Positions 46,880 to 59,337 of a DNA stretch of 64,000 nucleotides are shown piece by piece. Below the pieces are notes generated by a model, which saw only the letters and a list, made by a program, of their open reading frames with translations, was not told where the DNA came from and did no database searches. Origin of the DNA: Epiperipatus broadwayi (lineage: Eukaryota > Onychophora > Udeonychophora > Euonychophora > Peripatidae). A program made the position numbers and the translations under genes. Where the stretch lies: positions 5,025,501 to 5,089,500 of the forward strand of contig JAQFVV010012446.1 in NCBI GenBank assembly GCA_028023455.1. The letters are read 5' to 3'. The number at the start of each line of letters is the position of its first letter. Position 1 is the first letter of the stretch.

Positions 46880-47545
46880 TAGCACATAAGTTAGTATATA
46901 TGAGGAATCCTAATCTCTATAAAATCCACACTGGAAATGCAGAAAAATAAAAACTGCATCATGAAATGTGGTGTGAATGTGAAAAGACATATATTGGTGA
47001 AACCGGCCAACCCACTGAAAAACGATTAAAAGAGCACAAAATAATATTAAAGAAGCAAAACATGTTTCCAAAACAGTGGACCATGCATTTATCAGTGAAT
47101 ATATTTTTACTTGAGAATACATAAGGTTTCACAGAGAAGAAAAAGTAAAAATAAGAAGCTGCTGACATCATAATGGCAAATAATTCTATAAATCAACCTG
47201 CTGTGATAATTCATAGTGTTGGGAAACAAGAAATGGACAAATCTGGAGGATCGATAAGTATATAAAATTTTTATTGACTGTTGCCTTTGACAAAATAGCC
47301 TAGTTGGTTAGAGTTTCACCTTAAATTATTTATGAATGTAAATATCTCAGTTCAATTTTTATGCTAGTCCTATCAGTCATCAGGCCATCAATAACTGAAG
47401 AAAGAAGGATTCCATTCGAAACATTAGATTCTATGTTAGCCTAAATGGTATTACTAACAGTTGAGTGAATTTTTCTAAAAACACTTAAAACAATAAATTT
47501 GAAATGATGGAAATAGTCCAACATATAATTGCGAGTAAAATGTCA
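46880..47545 (+). mobile_element. Penelope-like element: GIY-YIG endonuclease remnant and 3' tail
   Basis: Penelope-like elements encode an RT followed by a GIY-YIG endonuclease. Here only the endonuclease survives: N-C-I-M-K-C, a frameshift, then CECEKTYIGETGQPTEKRLKEHK, which is the Cys-rich lead, the YIGETG core and the conserved Arg/His of the domain, then VDHAF and a downstream REEKVKIRS block. Stops follow. After about 250 bp comes a decayed tRNA-Leu-like segment (TAGTTGGTTAGAG near 47305) and the shared tail to 47545. No RT was found upstream, so it is 5'-truncated. Confidence 0.8.
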
Positions 47546-47939
47546 TCCTCACAAACTTTCAGACAAACATTATTATTACTATTATTCTTATTGTTTGAGA
47601 TTTATGTGAAGTTTTAAAAAAACAAAGCAAATGTACAAACTTCATTGAGAAAATTCAGACTCTGGATTTTTAATTGTGTGTGTCGTTATGCCAGTTACCA
47701 ATTTGCTTATTTCAGTATAAACACAGTTGTAATAAAGTAACAATTTATTAATACTAATTTTTATTTAATAAATTTGTAGATTCATTGAAAACGTCTAGAA
47801 ATAGATTTGGTCTCATGTAAATGGAACTCATCCATTGAACACAATTAAGCCATTGTTTTTATTTGACTTTCATGATTTTTGAAAAAGAACTTTTTAGAAT
47901 AATGAAACCTACTTTCCAATGAGATTTTAATATATTGAT

Positions 47940-48130
47940 CCATTTCAGAATGAAATTTAATCCAATTTATCTGAGCCTTTGTCTCTCTTCTTAACATCAT
48001 ACCAACAAATCCTATTTTTTTTTAATTCATCCACCTCTCATATGTACTTTTTCTAAGCTTTTTATAGTCTCTTGAAATACAGTTCATTTGTTTGATCCTG
48101 TTCCATTTCAGTTGCTTAATTCTTTTAACA
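47940..48130 (-). pseudogene. Possible C-terminal LINE fragment
   Basis: The minus strand gives IKQLKWNRIKQMN and, in phase, KLRKSTYERWMN, faintly like the LKWxWxGHI and GRPxxRWxDEI blocks of the LINE family at 27930. Weak; it could be chance. Confidence 0.3.
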
Positions 48131-50174
48131 ATGTTGATAAAATGTTTGTTCTCTCACACATTTGTTACATTTTTTCTCTCTTTTTGTTAAGTATTGTGTT
48201 CTTTTTATATTTTTCTCCCTTTATGTACATTATTTATCTTCTTGATATATTTTATCTTGGAAAACAAATAGAATATTACTCTGCAGAACTAAGGTAATAT
48301 TCCATTTTGTTTTTCTTTTCACTTAATTTTTTAAAAAAAACTTATAATCTTTAGCTTTTCTAGTAACTTAATATGTGGAGCAGAATGATGAGGCATGGTT
48401 TATCATCATCAATATAAATGTTATCAACAAGAAAGTCAGTGGCATCCAGTTATCTAATAAGTGAAATATTTAAATAATTAATTTAAATAAAATGCATACA
48501 TTAGTACCTGATTACATAAATCGAGCTATGTACTTGATTTATCTATGAGAGCTATGATTCTAATGAACTTCACCAAAAGTGCAACTCAGTTGATCCTATA
48601 CCATCAAGAAAAAATTAAAATAAATCTTTTTGTTATACAATCATTAAAATGTTTTTTTCAAATTTTAAATTACAAACATAAATGAAAAAAAAAATCATTA
48701 TTATATTTACATAGTAAATAAAATTTTCATAATTTAAATTAATATAACTATAATTAAAACAAATTAATGAATCATTATGATAAACTTTATATATGTATAA
48801 ACACATTTTTAATTGCAATTGTCCCCTTATGTCAACCATATGTTGCAGTGGCAGAGTACCAAACTTTGGAACTTCAATGTCTATGGATTACAGGCCAATT
48901 TTCTTTTTTCCGACGTTTGAACTTTTTTATGAACTTCCAAGTAGTAAAGCCATTCGATTATTTTTTTATTTACCCATTGTTAAAAGCCTTTATGTGAGCA
49001 CCTGAAAGTGTAAATAATACTGATCTTACAGAATATATAAATATATTGTGACACTTATGTGTCTCATGGCATATGCAACATAGTGTATGTGCGCACATAT
49101 ACATAAAATTGAAAAGTAGAAATAAGCAATTTTTTTGTTGATAGTTATTATATTACACTGAAATGACCCTTAATATTTAAATAATAATTTTGAATTTAAA
49201 AAATTATTATAAATTAGAAACATTTAAAAAGGTCTATTTAATCCTTTATTTTGATTTTGAAAATGAAAAGAAACAAACTAAAATAAGTATTTAGTTTTAA
49301 TTAAGATGAATTGAAAAGTCATTAATGTTTCAAGATAAAAATTTTTTACTAATTTTAAAATTCCACAACACCAATATAAAAAGGGGAATTTAAAAGGTAA
49401 AGAGAAAATGAATTATAACATGGACAACATTATATAGGACTATTAATATGAAGTTATAATGGAAGACAGGAAGTAGAGCTGCTGCTAATGTCACAGTGGT
49501 AGAGCTTGAACTCACAAGGAATCAAAGACCGGCTTTTATATGGTTCATAGCCCATGTATGTATAGACACCCTGCATGAAATCTATCAAATTGTAGAGACT
49601 GAATGGAGCTGACTAATGCTAACAGTTACCTGATTTATACTTTCCCAAAACTGTCAATAGGACAGTCTACCATAGAAGAAGAGGCCAGCTTATCGAGAGA
49701 TTCCAGGATTAACCTACTTACTGAAAAAATATCCCACTATAGTTTATACATATGCAGTTAGTTGTATCAATATGAAAAGAAGCACAACCGTATAATTACT
49801 GTCAGTTGTATAAAGATTGTTCATGCTGATATTTATTATAAGAAGAATGATATCAATCACTGATGGAAGAAGTTATCTAGTTTTAAAGGTAAATATTTTT
49901 TAATTAAATTATTCAACTGAAAGTAAAATAAGTAAAGATGATTACAACTAATAATTTGAAGAAAAAGAACAAAAACTTATGGACTATAAAAGAAGTAAAA
50001 AAAATTAAAAAAACAAACTTTTAGTTATCATTAGAAATAATGAATTAAGAACTTTGATTTGTAAGGGAATAATAATACGCACATATGTGTGAATTTCGTG
50101 TATATTATTCAAAATCAAATTATGTTTTGGAAAAATATAATATGGTTTAATAAGTTTATTTTTTAACTAATGAA
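48131..50174. other. No gene seen
   Basis: AT-rich; frames of 60-76 codons near 48770-49005 overlap in two phases without recognisable features. Confidence 0.4.
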
Positions 50175-52016
50175 ATATCAGTGTACACACACATTTGAAG
50201 GTGTGTTGTGTAGATCTATATATATTAAAATCAATCATATTATAAAAGTGAATTTTTATTATTAGTTTATGATAATTCAAAGATGTTAATTTTAAATTAT
50301 TACGCAGCACTCTGAATGCTTATATATAGGTGTTTTATGTAAACCTATTGAGATATATGTAAATTACAATGTAATAGCATTTTTTTATGTATTGTTTTAA
50401 TCAAAATCAGAATGATGTATTCATATTTATAGTCTAACTTAGCAGACCGTAATTTCATTTTATTATTATTTCTAATTAATAAATTTATATTTCATCAAGT
50501 TATTCTACTGAATTTATTTAATCATAAAATAGGTTTAAAATATTATATGTTGATATTATCTCTTGCTCACAGTAACAGTTATAGAGCTCTTGTTCACTGA
50601 GCTGGATTTTTGCATAATGGTCAGTTATATAGATTAGGGGTTATGTTTAGTATTATTGTCATCCAGGTGATGATAATAGTTTTGGTTGGCACAAATGGAT
50701 GTCCTTTAAAGTCCATGCACTACATTTTATTTTTATTATTAAAAATTAAGTTTATAATTGGCTAGTACATTAATGATACTAATTGGCCAGGGTAATGATG
50801 ATGATCAGCATGTTTTTGTATCCCAGCATTAATTTTTTTATATTCTTATAGCATTCAAATTAATGTTTATATAATCTGCCCCACATTTGCCCAAGAGCTA
50901 GATAATTAGCCTGATCTATAGAGAATCACTTTCATATCCAGTCACAAGGTTGTCTGTTGATTTATTTTTTGATCATTCATGATGATGAATGATTAGTATT
51001 ATTTTTCTCTGTAATTCTGGTAAACTTATAATTAATTTGTTTTTGCTGATCTCTCATGCTTATTTTATTATATCATTATATTCATTATCATTTCTTTTAT
51101 ATTTAATTTGATTCATTAACTGGGATTGATGGTGACGTTGTTTTCCACCATCCCAGGTATACGCTGACTTCGTACCATACACTATGTTAAACATATATAC
51201 TTACATCAGTCTTACTATTTAATTTAAATAATGCGCACATTAAAACTTCAGTTAAATATATATTTTAAAAAAGGGAATAGTACGATTGTTAAAAAGCCAT
51301 TTCAGCAATATTCAAGACAGTCATTATATGGCAAACAGCTGCTGAGAGCTAATTTATGATGAAACTCATATAGGCTTGAGGGGAAGGGGCACAAAATTTA
51401 TGAATTCAAATACAGTATACAATATTTTTTAAAAAATTATTTAATATAAAGTCCAAATTATTAAAACCATGGGAAGTAGGCCTGCAGATGTGACGGAAAT
51501 TGAATAAAATGCATATATGTTAATTCTTCTATCTGAAAGTAGGTGGAGTTACTAGCTAGAAAAGCATGGTGATTAGTGAATTATACATATCATTTGTGAT
51601 AAATTGTTCTATTGCTTGTCATCACTCTTAATACACTTTATTTTAATCTCATTGTTTAGAGCTACATCATAAACTCTACATTGTTATAATGTATGAAATT
51701 TTAAAATCAATGATGATAATATTTAATCATCATCAATCTTAAATTGTATTCATTAGGTTAACAATTATATATATATACTTCAGCAAAAAGCAGTTGATAA
51801 ATAAGCCACCGTTTTTTTTTTTGTTAGGTTTGTCAAAGATAGATGTCACACTTCGTTTTACTACTTTAAATCTAATTTGTTAATGTACTGTTAATTAGTA
51901 ATTAGTGACAATCATTATATTTTCTGGAATTGGACAACTTTTAACAAGCTAATTATTTGATGTGTATATATATATTCAAATAGGTGTAATATATTACTTA
52001 AATTGTTTTTTTTTAG

Positions 52017-52191
52017 TGTTGCACGAATAAGCCAGAGACGACGGTCATCACTCATCACTAAAAGAAACCAAATTCCAGAAGAAATTGGAAAACTGAAAAT
52101 CACATTTAAATTTTTTAAATTTTATGTTTGTTATAAATGTAAAAAATGGTTATTAAAAATTATTTTTAAAAAAGTTTGTAATAATGAGTAA
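52017..52191 (+). other. Candidate exon, copy B
   Basis: Follows TTGTTTTTTTTTAG, a good splice-acceptor pattern. The open stretch VARISQRRRSSLITKRNQIP then EEIGKLKI runs on into a lysine- and phenylalanine-rich tail to a stop at 52189-52191. Copy A shares the first half but is frameshifted. I do not recognise the peptide; only the first about 28 residues look non-random. Confidence 0.3.
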
Positions 52192-52316
52192 ACTGACAAA
52201 ACCACGATACCAGGATTATCAATTGGCATCTCTTCATGACTCAAGTAACACCAGGTGGCAGAATCAGATTAGGAGAAATAGACATTTCTTTAACATGTAT
52301 ATTGCTGTTTGAAATA

Positions 52317-53602
52317 CACCTTTACTCCACTTAGCGATGGCAATTGGTCCTCCAAAACTCATCATTAAACAAGAATATCGTATACAGAATACGTATTTAT
52401 AATGGCAGTCTATGGGGAAAAAGTTGGTTGGTTCCTGTTGACGTAAAATATCCACATCGGTTTCCAAGCTCAAAGATTTTCTTGATTTTTTCATTGTAAT
52501 GATGATTAAATATGGTATCTAAAAATAAAAGTTTTATATCACTATGAAAAAAAATGCATATTTTCACTGTTTAAAAAGTATAGAACAGCAAAAAGAAAGA
52601 CAAAGTGAAACTGAAGTTGAATTTAATAGTTTTTATATCCATACTGAAATGCATTTTTTTAAAATCGATATTACTGTACATTTATGTTTATTACTTATGT
52701 GAAATTATTCAAATCAAAAAACGATATTTAATTATAAATTATTTAATTGAACATAAAGACTTATTGCTGTACTCCAGAATAACAAAAGACTTAATGCATA
52801 TCATAAATAGTCAACTTTAGAAAAAAAATTCAACTTATTTTTTTTTAAAAAAAATCTAATTGTTAATTTTTTAAAACATAGCTATGTTTATTTTTCTTAC
52901 TGTATATTTTTAATAATGTAATAGTGCCTCCACCCCCCCCACCCCCGTTCATGTAGAAAGATTATCCATTCGTTAACACTTATTTTAAATGCAATCTGTT
53001 TTTCTTTTTAATTTTTTTTTTTTAAATGTTTTTCTTTTGATTTGAAGCCATTTCTGTGTACATAATTAAGGAACAAGTTTGTGATGATGGTATTTTAGTT
53101 GTACTGTATTTATATATTGGAGTATTTCATCATCTAATATAAGTGTTAAATGTCTTTAGAAAAATTAAACTTTATTTAAATAATCCAAGTACTTAATTTT
53201 TCTAAAGACATTCAACACTTATATACAGAGAAAGATAAAGATTCATTAATTATTTATATTTTAAGTTTATACATTCTATAATCAAAATACTGAATGCAGC
53301 ACTAACATTGTGTTTTATAAATAAAATATTGTATGTGCTATACAATTACAGCAAAGTCATTACCTGTATATGTATTACAATATACTTTTGCTTTTGGGTA
53401 AAATGAATTTAAAATACCTATTCTCTGATGTCATCAGTGATGCAAAATTCAAGATGGCTGCAAAAAAAATTTTTTTAAAAATTTTTTTTCCTGATCGTTA
53501 TAGTGAAAAATCGATTGTAAATCGAAGTAGTGGTTACAAATTGATGATAATTGCTATTGTGAAATATTGCTAAGTAGCCAATCGCAAAGCGGAGTAAAGG
53601 TG
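52317..53602. mobile_element. pogo/Tigger-like DNA element, 1286 bp, TA target duplication
   Basis: The ends are CACCTTTACTCCACTTAGCG and the complement CACCTTTACTCCGCTTTGCG (22-bp inverted repeats with two differences to GCGAT), each bordered by TA (52315-52316 and 53603-53604). Copy A lacks the insertion. On the minus strand, 52494 down, a frame begins MKKSRKSLSLETDVDILR, like the N-terminal helix-turn-helix start of Tigger/CENP-B-type transposases. The rest is AT-rich with no DDE domain, so it is a decayed or non-autonomous copy. A 28-bp inverted repeat (53135-53220) related to the Penelope tail lies within. Confidence 0.75.
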
Positions 53603-54599
53603 TATATAAAATATATATAAAAAACGATTTATTCATTTTGATTTTTTAAAATTATACCAATTATACATTAATAATGAATAGATTTCTTTTCATTTGTTAA
53701 AGCAAATTAATATATAAATAAAATAATATTATTGCCATTAATGCTTTAAATAAATGATAATAAAAGTTATAATTATACTTATGTATTTTCCCACTGGACA
53801 TTTCATTCTAGGTGGATAAAAAACAATTTCCTCTCGGCCCAATCTTGGACTTTATGAATGATGTAATAAACTTTTAAAATTTTGCCTACCATAATTCCAG
53901 TAGACAATTTAGAATTTCATTTATGTAATTTTAAGTGCTTATTTTATTTAATATTTAAATTTAAAATGCTTGACTTTGTTTTAGAATTTGGTCATGATAG
54001 TTGTAAATATTCAAGATAAAAGAAAAACCATCTTTTTTCATGCTTGCTTATTCTCAAACTTGGAGGGAATTTAGCTTAAAACTGTAAACTTTTGGAACTC
54101 TTTAAAAGACATAAACAAACTTACGTAATTTAATCAATCTTGCCTTTGGATTTATACTATCCAGGGTTATTAATCTGCATTACTCATATTAATGTTTAAA
54201 TTACTATTTTTATGATTAAGGGTAGTGGAAATAGTGAGTATTATTAAATCTGATTTTAGAATGCTAAAAAAGCATGGTAACAGTTTGCAATAATAATACG
54301 CTAATTGCTTTATTTTCTTTTTAGATTTATGCCAACTGAACTAGGGTATGATTAATAAACAATATCAATCTTTTCCTATACTAATTTATAAACAGAAATG
54401 TTGGAGACTAAATATATAATGTTAGTAATAGATCGTTATAATAATATATATACAAAGTTCATACACATTACTCTTTCATTACAAGAAGTTCAAGTTCTGA
54501 ATTCAGATATTAGTAGATTTTAGTGGACTCTGACTGTATAAACATTGCTATGTCTGGCTAACCTATCATGTTGATCTTGATTATTGCAGTGGCCATTGA

Positions 54600-55687
54600 T
54601 GTAACAGTATCTGAGTTCAAACCCTGTTACAAAGAGAGTAAATGAAGTATACTAACTACTTGAATGAGTGAAAGATAATATATATATATTATATGTTATG
54701 TTGTGGTTGTTTGTTATAATTAATTGTAGTAACGGATGTTGGTTAGATTTTAAAAATGTAAAAATAAAGAGGGGTGGATATACGCAAATTTTTTTTTATA
54801 CATTACTTATTTTTGTGGTTATTGTAAAAATGATATTGGTATTGATGCAGAATTTTGTTTTAACAAAATGAAAATGAAATATAAAAATAAAAAGAAAAGT
54901 AATGTAAGGACGTTGCAATTTGCACTGTGGGTGATTTCTCTTTTATCAGAACACTTGATGTCAGAAATTCCAAGAACTAGCAATTAAGTAGATTTGAACA
55001 ATGGAAACCAAAAATCATGTTAAAGGCACTCTGAAGGGGATAATGACTATTTTTTTGGGAAAAAAAAAGGTGTAGAAAAGAAAAAAGAGCAGTTGTGTCA
55101 AGGAAAGTAAAAGAAAAGACATTTAATAAAAGCTAGTAATAATGGACACCACCAAAATGCTGGGGTAGAAATATATGTGTAGGTTTGTTAAGCTCGCTCT
55201 CAGATATAGCTTATCTTTACCATTCTTTCAAGATGACCCAGACCCATGGAGACTCCAGCTGTATAAACTAGTTAAGCAAAGTAATCCTGGACCTCCAGAA
55301 CAGGAATTTTTTGACATAATTCAGAATAACAGACCTTGCCTATTGTGAATGGATACTCTCATATCGAAGTATTATTTATCCCCAAGTTATGGGAATATAG
55401 CCTTTAGGACTTACTACCATGAATACTGTAAGCTTACTGGTCAATCGTCTCTGATGTGTGAAACATTGAGCTTCAAGGAGGTAAGTATGACTTTATTTAT
55501 ATAAATAAATATAGAATTATCGAATGCGAAAAATAAGAAATATGCGCTTAATTCAAATCTAAATAAAAAAAGAAAAGGGGGAAACTAAAATAATTTAATT
55601 TGATGTAAACTTTAGTGTATAATTTCCCCACTTATGACTCTTATTACCATTATATTTATACGTTGTGTATCTGTATTGTGTGATAGA
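54600..55687 (+). repeat. 5' long terminal repeat
   Basis: Begins TGTAACAGTAT and ends near GTATTGTGTGATAGA. Shared with the 3' copy throughout. It contains a protein-like stretch (QDDPDPWRLQLY...) that is also in the 3' copy with a TGA at the same place, followed by AAGGAGGTAAGT, a consensus splice-donor, which the 3' copy lacks. Confidence 0.75.
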
Positions 55688-57519
55688 GCTATTGGTCTGT
55701 ATATGAAGTAATAAATATTTGATTTTTAAACTATTAATAGATTGTATATTTATTTATATTATGAGGTCTGTTCGATTTCAACATGTTAGTTATCGCTTAT
55801 AATGGCCTACTAAGGTTCCTGGCCATATATCTTGTGTGGTGTCATGAACAAGAAATAGTAGTATTGTAAAATTTAGTGGGATTCATAAATAAATAATATT
55901 AGAAGTGTATAACTAAATAATATTGGAATTATCTAAATATTTATTTAATGTAACAATGTCATGTAGAAAATAAACATATATAGTTTGAAGGTTTAAGGAA
56001 AATTTACTTCATATATAGTTTGAAGGTTTAAGGAAAATTTACTTCCAATATGCCTCACCTTATAAGATGAAATTGGGGATAAATTAAAACCCATAGGGAT
56101 TAGTGAAGGGCTCAGTTAGCAGTTCATATAGGGAGAGGTATTTATGGAATGAGAGATGTTTGTTTGAACTCCAGAAGTCGGGTATCTAAGTGGGATATAG
56201 AGGGAGAATTGAGGTAGTAAAAAATTAGAGACTACAGTGGCCCTAACAGGCAGACCTATGATACCCAACTTTAATGGAGTGCTTTAGTGTTGCATGTAAC
56301 AGTTATGTATGTAATTGAATTTGGCTGGAAATTAAACTAATATTTTAACTCGCACCATCTCTCTTTAATTTCTCATTTATTTGATGCATACACGTCATCT
56401 TGCAAATGGCGTTTTTTAAGTTAAATACGAAATATAGACATGTAAATTTGCCATAATAGAAATTAAAGTATAATTCCATTCTCCTGTAGACATAGTCTCC
56501 CAAGCGAGGTTGAGCTAGCTAGGATAGGGCACCTGAGTAAAGTCAGAATCTTTTGTGTTTTCAAAAAATATAATTCTTTCTACATGGCAAGATTGGTGCT
56601 TCAGATTGGGTATATTCGATGCTCATAAATATACTTGGTCGAAGCTATAGTAATAATCTACTCACACTTAGATATATAAATGTTTAGATAGACCATTGAG
56701 GTCCCAAAGCTTGTTATACATATGCATCCGTAGAGCAGGAGTCGGCAGGTTGATTGGTGTAGAGGGCTCTTGGAAACCAATGAACGATAATAGCTATCCA
56801 ATTAGAGATTAGGCAAGCCTTACAAAGCTGTATAGAGTCAACCTACTAAAAATTTAGATTAAGATCTTGGGTAGTATGTTAAAATGGCTTCCCAAGAAAT
56901 GGGGTGGCAAAGGTTGGAGAATGAGGTTTAAAAAAAAAGGAAAAATATATAGAATTTTTTTTTTTTGCTGGATTGTTTTATGTTTGTATGAATTATCGAT
57001 CTGGATAAAGGCTGTCAAATAATAAAGACACAAGATAGAGGTGGAAATAAGAGGGTTAAAGGTTTATCAGGCATGTCAGTCAGTGTATCACTGGGTGTGC
57101 CAGGGTGACAAACCTGGCATGTTTTAGCAGTAATAGTGATAGATATAAACAAAAGGAGAGAAGAAAAGGCAAGCACAGAACAAATAGATGAAAATGAGAT
57201 CAAAAAAGGAAAAATGAACCAGCAGAAAATGGAAGAAGAAAAATAGCCAAATGTAATGGAAATGATTTTTATAAAAATAGAAAGTCTGGAACTCTGACTT
57301 CAGGAAATGGACAAGAAGTTCAAAATGAGATTCCAGAGAATAGAGCTGAGGCTAGGGATTGAGAGCGAAAGTAGTCAAGAGAAAAGGGAATATGCGGGAA
57401 AGAAAGGAGAAAGTCAGGGAGGGCTGAGGAGAAATCAAACAAGGAAATAGATGGGAGTGTACTTGGACAGAGGGAAGAAAAGAGGAACCAAAGGCACATG
57501 AGGTAGAAGAACCAGGGAA

Positions 57520-58030
57520 CATAAAATGTATGGTGACACGAACCACCATGGACCAGTTCTTGAAGGTATAGCTGTTTCTGGCCAATTGAGAGCATCTACA
57601 AAGCCTACAGAGATACTTTGGTATAAACTTCATGCCAGTGGAAAATAAAATCCTGATCTCTAGTAGTAATCTAAGTGGGATCGCTCAAGTATGATGGGAT
57701 CCATCCCAACAACCCATGACCTTGGAGGAATATCAAGAAAATATATGACATTTTCTGGTTAAAAGACTTCCAGGAACTGGTGCAAATGCAAGAGAAATAT
57801 GAGAAAGGGAAGCAAGAGAGTTTAAGTTTTTCCATCACCAGGCAGTGAGACTGAGGATGCTGGACATGTATAATTTATCAGAAAGCCATTTCATTTGCAT
57901 CATAAAGCACAGCATGCCCATGAACGTAGAAAGGATGACGGAGGTGAGAAAGTCAGCTATCGAAGAGGTTTCACAACTACTTAATATGCAGGACATTAAT
58001 GCAAATGACTATAGCGTATCATTGGAATGA
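57520..58030 (+). pseudogene. Retrotransposon gag (capsid-region) remnant
   Basis: One frame runs for about 170 codons to a TGA-ended C-terminus at 58030. Blocks in order: VTRTTMDQFL, LQRYFGINF, LSGIAQV-stop-WDPSQQPMTLEEYQEN, FKFFHHQAVRLRMLDMYNLS, HSMPMNVERMTEV. The pattern (A/L-x-WWD, then T-x-E-E-x-x-x, then a segment ending in a conserved helix with P-x-x-V) is that of the capsid-like domain of LTR retrotransposon Gag, which packages the RNA. Five in-frame stops occur, four of them TGA. The N-terminal part (57050-57520) is purine-rich and has a charged region. Confidence 0.6.
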
Positions 58031-58244
58031 GAAAAGGGAAGTCTGTGATAAACAAGGCATTAGACTTGGGGGTGGAAGAAGTATGATCTGATGGGGACTT
58101 GACATATCTAAAAAGAAGTGATGATAGTTAAGGATTGAGATGACAGTATGATCCAGAAGCATGATGAGCACTGGACAAGCCAAACTATGGTCAAGGGAAA
58201 GGATCATGTTCACAGAGGCAAAAGGGTGGCACAGTAAATGATAG

Positions 58245-58263
58245 ATAAAGGATAGGGAAGGGG
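58245..58263 (+). other. Polypurine tract
   Basis: GATAAAGGATAGGGAAGGGG lies directly left of the 3' LTR, where plus-strand DNA synthesis of an LTR element is primed. Confidence 0.65.
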
Positions 58264-58266
58264 TAA

Positions 58267-59331
58267 GGTAACTGTAACTGGGTTCAAACTCTTACAAAGA
58301 GAATAAGTGAATGTACTAACTACCTGAATGAGTGAAAGATGTATATACTATATATTATATTGTGGTTGTTATGAATTATTATACTAACAGATGTTGGATA
58401 GATTTTATATATGTAAAAATGAAAAGGGGCGGATATACCAAAAATTTTTTTTTAATATATTATTTATTTTTGTAAAACTGATATCAGTATTGATGCAGAA
58501 TTTAGTTTAAACAAAAGGAAAATGAAATATAAAAATTTAAGAGAAAAGTAATGTAAGGAATTTTGCCCTGTGAGTGATTTCTCTTTTATCAGAACACTTG
58601 ACGTCAGAAATTCCAAGAACTAGTAATTAAGTAGATTTGAACAATGAAAACCAAAATTCATGATAAAAGCATTCTGAAGGGGTGAAATGGATTATTTTTT
58701 TGGAAAAATAAAAAGGAGTAGAAAAGAAAAAAGAGCAGTTATGTCAAGAAAAGAAAAAGACAAGGACGTGTTCAATAAAAGATAATAATAATGGACATCA
58801 CAAATGCTGGGGTAGAAATATATGTGTAGGTTCATTAAGCCTGCTCTCAGAGTTAGCTGATCTGTACCATTCTTTCAAGATGACCCAGACCCATGGAGAC
58901 TCCAGCTGTATGAACTAGTTAAGCAAAGTAATCTCAGACTTCCAGAACAGCAGGAATTTTGTGGCATAATTCAGAATAACAGACCTTGCCTATCGTGAAT
59001 GGATCCTCTCATATCGAAGTATTATTTATCCACAAGTTCTGCGAATATAGCCTTTAGGAATTACCACCATAAATACTGTAAGCTTACAGGTCAATCATCT
59101 CCAATGAGTGAAACTTCGAGCTTTAAGGAGATAACTGACTTTATTTATACTAATAAATATAGAATTATTGAATACCAAAACTAAGAAATGTGCACTTATT
59201 CAAATCTGTATACGTAAAAAAATGGAAACAAATAATTTAATCTGATGAAAACTTTGGCGTATAATTGCCCTCCTTCATATGAGTCTATTACCATTATATT
59301 TATATGTTGAGTATCTGTATTGTGTGATAGA
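58267..59331 (+). repeat. 3' long terminal repeat
   Basis: Pairs with 54600-55687. Ends with GTATTGTGTGATAGA before AACCAATTATTT of the duplicated flank. Confidence 0.75.
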
Positions 59332-59337
59332 ACCAAT

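Larger units (their letters stand above)
50175..54598. repeat. Diverged duplication, copy B (proximal part)
   Basis: Matches 1-3465 in the same orientation, interrupted at 52317-53602 by a pogo-like element. It ends at the 5' LTR of the retrotransposon. About 300 bases of copy A (2510-2790) are missing here. Confidence 0.85.
54600..59331 (+). mobile_element. LTR retrotransposon, internally deleted
   Basis: Two direct repeats of about 1.07-1.09 kb enclose 2.6 kb with a decayed gag. A purine tract precedes the right repeat. No protease, RT or integrase blocks were found, so pol has been lost. The repeats differ at many positions and by small indels, so the insertion is old. The site lies inside copy B of the large duplication. 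I see no clear target-site duplication or primer-binding site. Confidence 0.75.

Noticed and set aside
48767-49005. Overlapping frames as a small membrane protein gene
   Set aside because: Two phases are open at once and hydrophobic by T-richness only.
56740-56760. hAT-like end CAGGAGTCGGCAGG
   Set aside because: No inverted partner or 8-bp duplication was found.
57520-58030. TGA read as tryptophan (alternative genetic code)
   Set aside because: The LINE and Merlin remnants contain all three stop codons in decayed positions; pseudogene decay explains the TGAs.
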